Assembly: GCA_964598395.1 (NCBI GenBank)
Contig: CAZRBW010000013.1
Coordinates: forward strand, 1 to 58,388
From: CAXBDP01 sp964598395
GTDB taxonomy: Bacteria > Bacteroidota > Bacteroidia > Cytophagales > Cyclobacteriaceae
Length of the DNA: 58,388 nucleotides
Direction: 5' to 3'
Shown here: one piece after another, positions 26,329 to 34,202 of the stretch
How positions within the stretch are numbered: position 1 is the stretch's first letter
How the letters are laid out: every line of letters begins with the position of its first letter
Translations under genes and position numbers: made by a program
The notes under the pieces: model-generated
The model's database searches: none
Seen by the model: the letters and a program-made list of their open reading frames with translations, nothing else
What the model was told of the DNA's origin: nothing

Positions 26329-26859
26329 ATGAGACACGGTAAGAAATTTAATCATTTAGGGAGAAAGTCTGCACACAGACAAGCTATGTTGTCAAATATG
26401 GCAACCTCTCTTATCATAAGCAAACGAATCTCTACTACTCTTGCTAAAGCAAAGGAGCTTAGAAAATACGTTGAGCCACTAATTACTAAAGCAAAAGACA
26501 ATACTACAAACTCTCGAAGAGTAGTGTTTTCATACCTTCAAAATAAAGATTCAGTTACTGTTCTTTTTGACGAGGTTGCTGGAAAAATTGGTAGTAGACC
26601 AGGTGGTTATACACGTATCTTGAAAACTGGTTCTAGATTAGGAGACAACGCTGAAATGGCAATCATCGAACTTGTTGATTACAATGAAGTAATGATGGCT
26701 GAATCTGCTGCTAAAACGAAGACTCGTCGTAGTAGAAGAGGTGGTAAAGCTACAGCAACTGCTAAAACAGAAAAAGTTGAAGCTAAAGCAGAAGTTGAAA
26801 CCAAAACTGCTTCGGAAGAAACTGATACAACTGATACAACAGAAGAGAAAAAAGATTAA
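26329..26859 (+). CDS. rplQ: 50S ribosomal protein L17 with long C-terminal tail
   Basis: L17, 176 aa; the core of about 120 residues is normal (MRHGKKFNHLGRKSAHRQAM, GSRPGGYTRILKTGSRLGDN). A tail of about 55 residues first carries basic RRSRRGGK, then Ala/Lys/Glu/Thr repeats that become acidic (EETDTTDTTEEKKD). The tail is low complexity and probably disordered. Last gene of the large ribosomal operon; a terminator follows at 26881. Confidence 0.96.
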   Translation: MRHGKKFNHLGRKSAHRQAMLSNMATSLIISKRISTTLAKAKELRKYVEPLITKAKDNTTNSRRVVFSYLQNKDSVTVLFDEVAGKIGSRPGGYTRILKTGSRLGDNAEMAIIELVDYNEVMMAESAAKTKTRRSRRGGKATATAKTEKVEAKAEVETKTASEETDTTDTTEEKKD

Positions 26860-26880
26860 TGTTTTCTCAACACATATTGA

Positions 26881-26914
26881 AAAAGGACTGGTTTTTAAAT
26901 CAGTCCTTTTTTTA
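26881..26914 (+). terminator. intrinsic terminator after rplQ
   Basis: AAAAGGACTG (26881-26890) pairs with CAGTCCTTTT (26901-26910) around a 10-nt loop, and the T-run reaches 26913. It closes the rplC-rplQ transcript. Confidence 0.88.
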
Positions 26915-26930
26915 TTTAAAATGATAGCCA

Positions 26931-26938
26931 TATTTTTG
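26931..26938 (+). promoter_or_regulatory. -7 element before carA
   Basis: TATTTTTG fits TAnnTTTG and lies 20 bases before the carA ATG, just after the rplQ terminator. The -33 position overlaps the terminator T-run and has only TTTT, so the match is partial. Confidence 0.5.
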
Positions 26939-26958
26939 AGTCAAATTTAAATTAGATT

Positions 26959-28071
26959 ATGTCTTATCCACTTCAATCAATCAATAGAAAACCTGCTTAT
27001 TTACTTTTAGAAGATGGAAGTTTCTTTGAGGGAAAAAGTATAGGTAAAGAAGGTACTACAGGAGGCGAAATTTGTTTTAATACAGGTATGACTGGGTATC
27101 AAGAGATTTACACAGATCCATCATATTATGGTCAAATTGTAGTTAACACAACTCCTCACATAGGAAATTATGGCGTAATTGATGAGGAACAAGAATCTTC
27201 AAGTCCAAAAATTGCAGGTCTTGTTGTGAGTGATTTCTCAATTACTTATAGCAGGAAACAATCACAGGAAAGTTTACAAGCTTATTTAGAAGGGCATAAT
27301 GTAGTAGGTATTTCTGATATTGATACTCGTAAATTAGTGAAACACATTCGTAGCAAAGGTGCCATGAATGCAATTATTTCTACCGAAATAAGTACACCAG
27401 AAGCACTTTTGAGTGAATTAAAAAAAGTGCCTTCGATGGATGGCTTAGAGTTATCTTCTATTGTGTCTACAAAAAAGCCTTATGAAGTTGGAAACCCAGA
27501 AGCAACATTTAAAATTGCTGCTTTAGATTTTGGTATTAAATCTAATATTCTTAGAAACTTCGTTGCTAGAGATTGCTTTGTGAAAGTTTTTCCAGCTAAA
27601 ACTACTTTTGCCGAAATCGAGAAATGGAATCCTGATGGATATTTTCTTTCGAATGGACCTGGTGATCCTGCGGTGATGGGATATGCAGTAGATACAGTGA
27701 AAGCAATTTTGGCCGCCGATAAGCCAATCTTTGGTATTTGCCTAGGCCACCAAATTCTTGCATTAGCATGCGGTTGCGGTACTTACAAAATGCACCATGG
27801 GCACAGAGGTTTGAATCATCCAGTAAAAAATCATGTTTCAACCTTAGGTGAAATTACTTCTCAAAATCATGGTTTTGTGGTTAATATGGATGACGTTCTT
27901 AAATCGGAAATCGTAGAATTAACTCATAGCCATTTGAATGATAATACTGTAGCAGGTATTAAGGTCAAAAATAAAAAAGCTTTTTCAGTGCAATATCATC
28001 CAGAAAGCTCGCCAGGACCACACGATTCTCGTTACCTTTTTGATGAGTTTATTGCATTACTAAAAAAATAA
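26959..28071 (+). CDS. carA: carbamoyl-phosphate synthase small subunit
   Basis: Glutaminase subunit that supplies ammonia to CarB for carbamoyl phosphate (arginine and pyrimidine synthesis); 370 aa. The N-terminal domain has FNTGMTGYQEIYTDPSYYGQ. The class I amidotransferase domain has the nucleophile Cys in FGICLGHQILALACG, and the His and Glu in VQYHPESSPGPHDS. carB is not in the window. eno follows 10 bases later and may be cotranscribed. Confidence 0.96.
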   Translation: MSYPLQSINRKPAYLLLEDGSFFEGKSIGKEGTTGGEICFNTGMTGYQEIYTDPSYYGQIVVNTTPHIGNYGVIDEEQESSSPKIAGLVVSDFSITYSRKQSQESLQAYLEGHNVVGISDIDTRKLVKHIRSKGAMNAIISTEISTPEALLSELKKVPSMDGLELSSIVSTKKPYEVGNPEATFKIAALDFGIKSNILRNFVARDCFVKVFPAKTTFAEIEKWNPDGYFLSNGPGDPAVMGYAVDTVKAILAADKPIFGICLGHQILALACGCGTYKMHHGHRGLNHPVKNHVSTLGEITSQNHGFVVNMDDVLKSEIVELTHSHLNDNTVAGIKVKNKKAFSVQYHPESSPGPHDSRYLFDEFIALLKK

Positions 28072-28081
28072 AAAAATCCTA

Positions 28082-29362
28082 ATGAGTCTGATTCAATCAA
28101 TCCATGCCCGCCAAATATTAGATAGTAGAGGAAATCCAACTATCGAAGTTGATGTAGTTACTGAAGAAGGATATGCTGGAAGAGCTGCAGTGCCTTCTGG
28201 GGCTTCTACAGGTATACATGAGGCCGTTGAGCTTCGCGATGGAGATTCCTCCCGCTTTATGGGAAAGGGTGTTTTGAAAGCCATAGACAATGTGAATGGC
28301 CTAATCGCTGAAGAGCTAATTGGTTTTTCAGTGCATGAGCAAAATTTGATTGACAAAATCATGATCGAGTTAGATGGGACTGAAAGTAAATCTAATCTTG
28401 GTGCCAATGCAATCCTTGCGGTGTCTTTAGCATCAGCTCGTGCCGCAGCGCAATCTGTAGGAATGCCACTTTATAGATATGTGGGTGGCGTAAGTGCCAA
28501 TACCCTTCCAGTACCTATGATGAATATCTTAAATGGCGGTAGTCATGCAGATAATTCTATTGATTTTCAGGAATTTATGGTAATGCCAGTGAATGCTCCA
28601 TCCTTTTCTGAATCGCTTCGAATGGGTACGGAAATATTTCACCATTTGAAAAGTGTATTGAAGGCAAAAGGTCTTTCTACCAACGTGGGTGACGAAGGTG
28701 GTTTTGCCCCAAATATTGCCTCAAATGTTGAAGCAATCGAAGTGGTGTTGATGGCCATTGAGAAAGCTGGCTATAGACCTGGTGAGGATGTTTTTATTGC
28801 GATGGATGCTGCTAGCTCTGAATTTTATGATGCTGCTAATAATGTCTACCATTTTAAAAAGTCCACTGGAGATAAACTTACGCCAAGCCAAATGGCTAAT
28901 TATTGGAAAGAATGGGTAGAAAAGTATCCAATAATTTCTATAGAAGATGGAATGGCCGAGGATGATTGGGCTGGCTGGAAAATTCATACCGAAACTATCG
29001 GAAATAAAGTTCAATTGGTTGGAGATGATTTATTTGTAACAAATGTAAAAAGACTTCAAAAGGGAATTGAAGAGGATATTGCTAATTCTATTCTGATAAA
29101 AGTGAATCAAATTGGAACCTTGACGGAAACAATATCTGCAGTGAACCTAGCCAAACGAAATTCATATACTTCTGTGATATCGCATCGCTCAGGTGAGACA
29201 GAAGATTCTACCATTGCAGATTTAGCCGTAGCGCTCAACACTGGACAAATTAAAACTGGTTCGGCTTCGAGGTCTGATAGGATGGCAAAATACAATCAAT
29301 TGCTCCGAATAGAAGAGGAATTAGGTGAAACAGCCTATTTTCCAGGTAAAAACTTTAGGTAA
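28082..29362 (+). CDS. eno: enolase
   Basis: Glycolytic enzyme converting 2-phosphoglycerate to phosphoenolpyruvate, 426 aa. The N-terminal RQILDSRGNPTIEVDV and GASTGIHEAVELRDGD, the magnesium ligands in AMDAASSEF, SIEDGMAEDD and VGDDLFVTN, the catalytic Lys in LIKVNQIGTLTET and the SHRSGETEDSTIADLAVA signature are all present. A terminator follows directly. Confidence 0.98.
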   Translation: MSLIQSIHARQILDSRGNPTIEVDVVTEEGYAGRAAVPSGASTGIHEAVELRDGDSSRFMGKGVLKAIDNVNGLIAEELIGFSVHEQNLIDKIMIELDGTESKSNLGANAILAVSLASARAAAQSVGMPLYRYVGGVSANTLPVPMMNILNGGSHADNSIDFQEFMVMPVNAPSFSESLRMGTEIFHHLKSVLKAKGLSTNVGDEGGFAPNIASNVEAIEVVLMAIEKAGYRPGEDVFIAMDAASSEFYDAANNVYHFKKSTGDKLTPSQMANYWKEWVEKYPIISIEDGMAEDDWAGWKIHTETIGNKVQLVGDDLFVTNVKRLQKGIEEDIANSILIKVNQIGTLTETISAVNLAKRNSYTSVISHRSGETEDSTIADLAVALNTGQIKTGSASRSDRMAKYNQLLRIEEELGETAYFPGKNFR

Positions 29363-29370
29363 TATGAGAG

Positions 29371-29399
29371 ATTCCGGTTTTTTGACCGGAATTTTTTTT
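29371..29399 (+). terminator. intrinsic terminator after eno
   Basis: ATTCCGGT (29371-29378) and ACCGGAAT (29385-29392) form an 8-bp stem with a 6-nt loop, followed by a T-run to 29399. It ends the carA-eno transcript. Confidence 0.87.
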
Positions 29400-29424
29400 A
29401 TCTTTTCATCAACGAATATAGATT

Positions 29425-29712
29425 TTGAAAAAAGTACCGGCCATATTCAAGAACTTTTACTTTCTAGCTAGTTTATCCTTTATAATTTGGATAGCCTTTT
29501 TGGATGGTAACGATTTGATTTCTCAAATAAAGCTCAAGTCAAAGCTACAGAGTCTTGAGAAAGAAAAAATACATTATGCACTTCAAATAGAACAAGTAAA
29601 GAAAGAAAGAGAGGCTTTGTTCAATAATCCCATACTTTTAGAGAAATTTGCAAGGGAAAGATATTTTATGAAGAAACCCACGGAGGATATCTTCGTAATT
29701 GAAGAAGATTAA
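29425..29712 (+). CDS. FtsB/DivIC-like septum formation initiator
   Basis: A 95-aa bitopic membrane protein. A short basic N-terminus leads to one membrane helix (YFLASLSFIIWIAFLDG, about residues 11-28), then a periplasmic coiled coil (KLKSKLQSLEKEKIHYALQI) and a short C-terminal region with NPILLEKFARERYFMKKPTE, as in FtsB/DivIC proteins of the divisome. The start is TTG 29425; no ATG precedes the membrane helix, so TTG is well supported. Position after eno is common for ftsB. Whether it acts as FtsB or DivIC cannot be told from sequence. Confidence 0.85.
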   Translation: MKKVPAIFKNFYFLASLSFIIWIAFLDGNDLISQIKLKSKLQSLEKEKIHYALQIEQVKKEREALFNNPILLEKFARERYFMKKPTEDIFVIEED

Positions 29713-29723
29713 CTATTCTACCC

Positions 29724-30269
29724 ATGAATTTCTCAAAATTAATTTTCACTTCTTTATTACTCCTACTTTTTCATTCTGCAATTGCGCAAATCCAAACAGA
29801 TGATATAGGGAATCTTAGTACAACTGAGCGAATTTATGGCGGAGGTAATTTTAGCCTAGGCTTCGGGAGTATCACATTTGTAGATATTTCACCACTTGCT
29901 GGCTATATGATTACTCCACAGTTTTCTGCAGGGTTAGGTGCTACCTACCAATATCTGAATTATAATAATTTTGATCAAAGTGCAAATGTATATGGCGGGA
30001 GGGTTTTCATGCGTCATAATATTTTACAGCGTTTTTTCGCTCATGCCGAATACGAAAGCATGAGTGTAGATTATCCACAATATGACGACAACTTCAATGT
30101 GGTAGTGCGAAGAGAATGGGTGCCCGGACTTATGGTCGGTGGAGGCGTATTTAATAGTCTAGGCAATCGCGGCGGCCTAAATTTGACCTTGTTGTATAAC
30201 TTAACTCATGATAATATCCGCTCTCCCTATCCAAGCCCTTTAATATTCCGTGCGGGTATAATTTTCTAA
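29724..30269 (+). CDS. small outer-membrane beta-barrel protein
   Basis: A 181-aa exported protein. The signal peptide (FTSLLLLLFHSAIA, cleaved near residue 21) is followed by alternating aromatic strands such as GNFSLGFGSITFVDISPL and FSAGLGATYQYLNYNNF, and it ends with strand IFRAGIIF, whose terminal Phe is typical of barrel proteins. I see similarity in style to OmpA/porin-like barrels but no named family. It starts 11 bases after the ftsB-like gene. One octamer (29995) lies inside as Gly-Gly-Arg codons. Confidence 0.7.
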   Translation: MNFSKLIFTSLLLLLFHSAIAQIQTDDIGNLSTTERIYGGGNFSLGFGSITFVDISPLAGYMITPQFSAGLGATYQYLNYNNFDQSANVYGGRVFMRHNILQRFFAHAEYESMSVDYPQYDDNFNVVVRREWVPGLMVGGGVFNSLGNRGGLNLTLLYNLTHDNIRSPYPSPLIFRAGIIF

Positions 30270-30271
30270 AT

Positions 30272-31342
30272 TTACCAGCGAAATTTTACATCTAACTTTA
30301 GTCCAACATCCCTTAAGTCTTTCTTCACCACCTCCAGTAAAGGTATTCCTTCCTTCAATCTTATTGCTTCCAAAAGTCTTTCAGGGTCGCCTGGTATTAG
30401 CACTTCTTTTCCTTCCACAGGAGTGGCATTTCTAAATCGATTGATCCAATTGTCCATATTGGATTTGAATTCATCAGCTGGCCTGAAAGCATCCACCCTC
30501 ATAGCACCAACAAAATGCCCAATTCCTTCACCTACAGGGTCCGATGGAGGTTCAAGAAATGCAACAAATGGCGGAACCCATGGGCCATAATTTGCGCCAG
30601 ATAATACTGCCGAAAATATATCTACAATGGATCCTAAACAATAGCCTTTATGGCTTCCATGTTCTCTATCTGAGCCTAAAGGAAGCAAAGCACCACCACT
30701 TTTTAACTCGTCAGGATTAATTGAGGTGTTGCCTACCTTATCTTGAATCCAACCTACTGGAGCCATTTCAGATTTGCGTTGCAGTATTTCTAATTTCCCA
30801 TTCGCCGCTGTGGTAGTGGCAAAGTCTGCCACAAATGGTGGCTGGTTTTTGGCTGGAATTGCTACGGCAATTGGATTAGTACCTAGCATACGCTCAGTAG
30901 AAAATGTAGGTGCAACCAATGGGCTTGCATTGGTCATGGCCATACCAATCATATCTTTCTCTAGAGCCATCATTGCGTGATATCCAGCTATACCAAAGTG
31001 GTTAGAGTTTTTTATAGCAACCCAACCAGTTCCAACTTTTTCTGCTTTTTCTATGGCAACTTTCATTGCAAATGGAGCTGATACTAGGCCAAGCGCACCG
31101 TCGGCATCTATTACTGCAGTTGAAGGCGTTTCATGAACTATGCGAATATTAGGAGTGGTATTTATCCTCCCGCGTTCCCATAGCCTTACGTAACCTGTTA
31201 GTCGTGCCACTCCATGCGAGTCTATTCCACGTAAGTCTGCCGCAATCAAAACCTCAGCAGCAAGCCGAGCATCCGTTGCAGAACAGCCCATTTTCAAAAA
31301 GACATTTTCCGTAAACTCAAGTAATTCCTTAAAATCTATCAT
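30272..31342 (-). CDS. Ldh family malate/lactate-type oxidoreductase
   Basis: A 356-aa NAD(P)-dependent 2-hydroxyacid dehydrogenase of the malate/L-sulfolactate/ureidoglycolate type, not the Rossmann-fold lactate dehydrogenases. The conserved GIDSHGVARL (with the His), KNSNHFGIAGYHA and LGTNPIAVAIPA motifs are present, as is the C-terminal SHKGYCLGSIVDI region. The substrate cannot be chosen from sequence. It is convergent with the outer-membrane gene (2 bases apart) and divergent from the DUF4139 gene. A -7 element lies 14 bases upstream, implying a very short leader. Confidence 0.88.
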   Translation of the reverse strand: MIDFKELLEFTENVFLKMGCSATDARLAAEVLIAADLRGIDSHGVARLTGYVRLWERGRINTTPNIRIVHETPSTAVIDADGALGLVSAPFAMKVAIEKAEKVGTGWVAIKNSNHFGIAGYHAMMALEKDMIGMAMTNASPLVAPTFSTERMLGTNPIAVAIPAKNQPPFVADFATTTAANGKLEILQRKSEMAPVGWIQDKVGNTSINPDELKSGGALLPLGSDREHGSHKGYCLGSIVDIFSAVLSGANYGPWVPPFVAFLEPPSDPVGEGIGHFVGAMRVDAFRPADEFKSNMDNWINRFRNATPVEGKEVLIPGDPERLLEAIRLKEGIPLLEVVKKDLRDVGLKLDVKFRW

Positions 31343-31355
31343 TGAAATTTTTGAC

Positions 31356-31363
31356 CAAAATTA
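31356..31363 (-). promoter_or_regulatory. -7 element before the Ldh-type gene
   Basis: On the minus strand TAATTTTG fits TAnnTTTG. Transcription would begin near 31350, about 8 bases before the ATG at 31342. No TTTG was found at the expected -33 distance, so support is partial. Confidence 0.4.
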
Positions 31364-31514
31364 ATAAGCTTTTTTGGAATGAGTATTGTAATAGCTGAAT
31401 TGATTCAGGCTGAAAATCTTTTCTTTTCGTATGCATCTATGGAAGCTATTTTTTATTTGATTCAATACTTGCTCAAGGCCAATTTCATTTTTATCCACCA
31501 TTAAATTTTTTATC

Positions 31515-33074
31515 ATGCGCTTAATCCCAACTCTACTGATTTTGTTATGCCTTGGCGCTCAAGCATCGGCTCAGCAAACTCTTTCATCCAAGGTGAGTGA
31601 TGTAGTGGTTTTTCCAAATGCAGCTCAAATTAACCGAACAGGTGTGTTGACACTTACCCCTGGCAATCAAAGTATAAAAATTGGCGGCTTACCTGCTGAC
31701 TTAGATGTGGCTCAATTTACATTTAATGTGAAGGATGCAGACTTCAGAATAATTAGTCAAAGTTTTAATCGAAATTTTTTGGCCGAAGCTAAGCTTAGCG
31801 CAAAGGAGAGAGAATTTAAAGAAAGAATGGATGCAATTGCCGTGGAAATGTCAGCTCTTGAAAACAGCAAATTGGTACTGAGGCGGGAGGAACAATTCCT
31901 TGCCGATGCGTATGCCAAGCAAGCTTCCAGCCTGACTGCAATTGCTGAAGCAGCCAGACTTTTATCCCAAAGGCTTGCAGTTATTTATGCTGAAATCACA
32001 AAGATTGATAAAAAACTAGCTGAACTACATATTGAGCGAATGCAGCTTGAACGCCAACAATCCCAACTATTTCCAAGCAAGGTCGAAAATAATGGAGAAC
32101 TCACTTTGATAATCAACTCAAGTTTACGTGGGAATTTCGCATTTGAATTGGCTTATCAGACAAATAGGGCAAGATGGGAGCCTAGATACGATATCTACTC
32201 CAAAGGCTATGGCGAGGAATTGAATATTGCACTCAAAGCAAATATCCATCAAGCAACTGGAGAAGATTGGGACGGAATAAAAGTGGTATTGACTACCGCA
32301 AACCCAAATAGCTGGAATACTTTGCCTGAATTGTATCCATGGATTTTGGATTTTGCTGATGATCGTGTGATGATCAGAACCATGCAAAGTAGAGCAAAAG
32401 GAATGGAGATGAATCAAATGGCAGATTATAGTGTGCAGGAAGAGTATATGGTAGAAACTGGCGAATCTGCCACAGCATTAAGCTTTACGCTTACAGGCGA
32501 TTACTACGTGTCTACCTCTATTGCTCCTTTTGAAACTGTGTTAACAGAAACCAGTGAAACAGCTGATTACAGGTACCAGATTGCGCCTAAATTTAATCCA
32601 AAGGCATTTTTAGTAGCAGAATTGACTGACTGGCGGGAGGTTTTTACTTTATCAGCTCAAGCAAATGTTTATTTTCAAAATCAGTTGAGCAATCGAATTT
32701 TTGTTAATACCAATATGGTAGAGGATGAAATGCTTATTTCTTTAGGCGCCGATGAAAGAATAGTTGTGGAAAGACAGCAAGTCTTGGATAATACAGGAAG
32801 AGGTTTCTTAGGATCAAAACGTACCGACATTCAAGATTTCGTGATTTCTATTTACAATCCACGCAGTGAGGAAATCGAAGTGCGAGTGCAAGATCAAATA
32901 CCACTTAGCAGAAATGATGAATTGGTGATTAAACTTCGCAATGGGCAAGGTGCTGAATTAGATCCAGAAACCGGGATTCTTACTTGGAATCTGAAAATTG
33001 GCTCTAAAGAAACTAAGGAGATTAAATTTGGCTTCAGTGCGGAATATTCTAAAGACAAAAAGGTAAGATACTAA
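31515..33074 (+). CDS. DUF4139/DUF4140 (mucoidy inhibitor A-like) protein
   Basis: A 519-aa exported protein. Signal peptide LLILLCLGAQASAQQ is followed by a DUF4140-like N-terminal domain (VVVFPNAAQINRTG and IKIGGLPADLD), a long coiled coil at about residues 90-175 (AEITKIDKKLAELHIERMQL), and the DUF4139 domain (FELAYQTNRARWEPRYDIYS, ATGEDWDGIKVVLTTANPN). The function of the family is unknown; the location is probably periplasmic or surface. Transcribed away from the Ldh-type gene across a 172-base gap and convergent with ppx. Two octamers (31883, 32633) lie inside. Confidence 0.85.
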   Translation: MRLIPTLLILLCLGAQASAQQTLSSKVSDVVVFPNAAQINRTGVLTLTPGNQSIKIGGLPADLDVAQFTFNVKDADFRIISQSFNRNFLAEAKLSAKEREFKERMDAIAVEMSALENSKLVLRREEQFLADAYAKQASSLTAIAEAARLLSQRLAVIYAEITKIDKKLAELHIERMQLERQQSQLFPSKVENNGELTLIINSSLRGNFAFELAYQTNRARWEPRYDIYSKGYGEELNIALKANIHQATGEDWDGIKVVLTTANPNSWNTLPELYPWILDFADDRVMIRTMQSRAKGMEMNQMADYSVQEEYMVETGESATALSFTLTGDYYVSTSIAPFETVLTETSETADYRYQIAPKFNPKAFLVAELTDWREVFTLSAQANVYFQNQLSNRIFVNTNMVEDEMLISLGADERIVVERQQVLDNTGRGFLGSKRTDIQDFVISIYNPRSEEIEVRVQDQIPLSRNDELVIKLRNGQGAELDPETGILTWNLKIGSKETKEIKFGFSAEYSKDKKVRY

Positions 33075-33075
33075 G

Positions 33076-34029
33076 CTAATTTTGAAGAATAATCTTGGAC
33101 TGCTCCATGTTCACAGTATGGAGCAGTACTCCTTCTTTTAAGGCATATGCAGAAGCTCGAAGCTTTTTGATACTTGTTTTCATCAGGATGAAGCGAATTA
33201 AACAACAAGCGACTACAATCATATCCACCCGCATTTCTAACATGCCTGGCATAGCGAGTCTTTCCTCCCGTGTTTTATTTATTAACTCTACATAGATCTC
33301 GTCAAAACTAGCTTTGTTTAAAGGCAATTCTGTTTCGTCTATGTATTTCAAGATTCCTTTTTTCAATCGATGGATATCACTCAAGGTGTCGAATGTGCCT
33401 GAACATCCAATGAGCGTTTTTGGCTTATACTTTTTTACTGCAACAAAGAGTTTGGCCAATTGAATTTCCAAATAGCTGTTTAGTTTTTCAATCTCACCCT
33501 TTTCTATTGGATCTGATTGGTGATATAGATCCAACATACGCTGGGCACCAATTTCAAAACTTCCTACCCAAAAAATAGCGTTGTGATTGCAGATAATAAA
33601 CTCTACACTTCCACCGCCAATATCCATGATCAAATTAGTGGAGTCACCTATTTTAAGCGCTTTTTTCACGCCGTAATATATTAGCTCAGCTTCTTCCTCT
33701 CCACTTATTATTCTTACTTGAATAGACGTCTCCTTATAAATTTTATCAGCGAGTTCATGGCCATTTTTTGCCATCCGCATGGCGCTAGTGCCAGTAGCAT
33801 ATGTAGCAGATACCTTTTCTTTATCAATGATCTTTTTAAAAGCCTTTAACGTCTTTAGGGCTCTTTCCTGCGCTTCGGCTGTAATTACTCCGTGGCTTAT
33901 ACCACCTTTGCCTAGTCGCACCGCCACTTTTTCTTTAAGCAGTATTTTAAAGCCATACTCATCCAACACTGCCACCATCAGATGAAATGTATTGGTACCC
34001 ATATCTATGATGGCAATTTTTCTGTTCAT
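33076..34029 (-). CDS. Ppx/GppA-type phosphatase
   Basis: A 317-aa member of the exopolyphosphatase / pppGpp phosphohydrolase family (ASKHA fold). IAIIDMGTNTFHLMV is the phosphate-1 motif near the N-terminus and IMDIGGGSVEFII is phosphate-2 near residue 125. ATGTSAMRMAKNG lies between them. The chosen start is ATG 34029 (MNRKIAII), because it places the first strand at the N-terminus; an upstream ATG at 34062 would add 11 unlike residues. The protein lacks the long C-terminal HD-like domain of E. coli Ppx. It may act on polyphosphate or pppGpp; sequence alone does not decide. Confidence 0.88.
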   Translation of the reverse strand: MNRKIAIIDMGTNTFHLMVAVLDEYGFKILLKEKVAVRLGKGGISHGVITAEAQERALKTLKAFKKIIDKEKVSATYATGTSAMRMAKNGHELADKIYKETSIQVRIISGEEEAELIYYGVKKALKIGDSTNLIMDIGGGSVEFIICNHNAIFWVGSFEIGAQRMLDLYHQSDPIEKGEIEKLNSYLEIQLAKLFVAVKKYKPKTLIGCSGTFDTLSDIHRLKKGILKYIDETELPLNKASFDEIYVELINKTREERLAMPGMLEMRVDMIVVACCLIRFILMKTSIKKLRASAYALKEGVLLHTVNMEQSKIILQN

Positions 34030-34163
34030 AGTAGGCTGTTTAAAAGCGCGCGCAATATACAATTTTTACTAAGTTCAATAGAATAATGTCTGTTACTGTT
34101 GTTTTAATTTTAATGTTTAGTCCCACCGATAAAAGTGTATTTCGGGAAATGAGCTTACGGGAC

Positions 34164-34171
34164 TATATTTG
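34164..34171 (+). promoter_or_regulatory. -7 element before the carboxyltransferase gene
   Basis: TATATTTG fits TAnnTTTG. It lies 31 bases before ATG 34203 and 58 before ATG 34230. At the -33 distance the sequence reads TTCG instead of TTTG. Confidence 0.45.
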
Positions 34172-34202
34172 AAAATATTTTACAATAACAATAATCGCTA
34201 CA

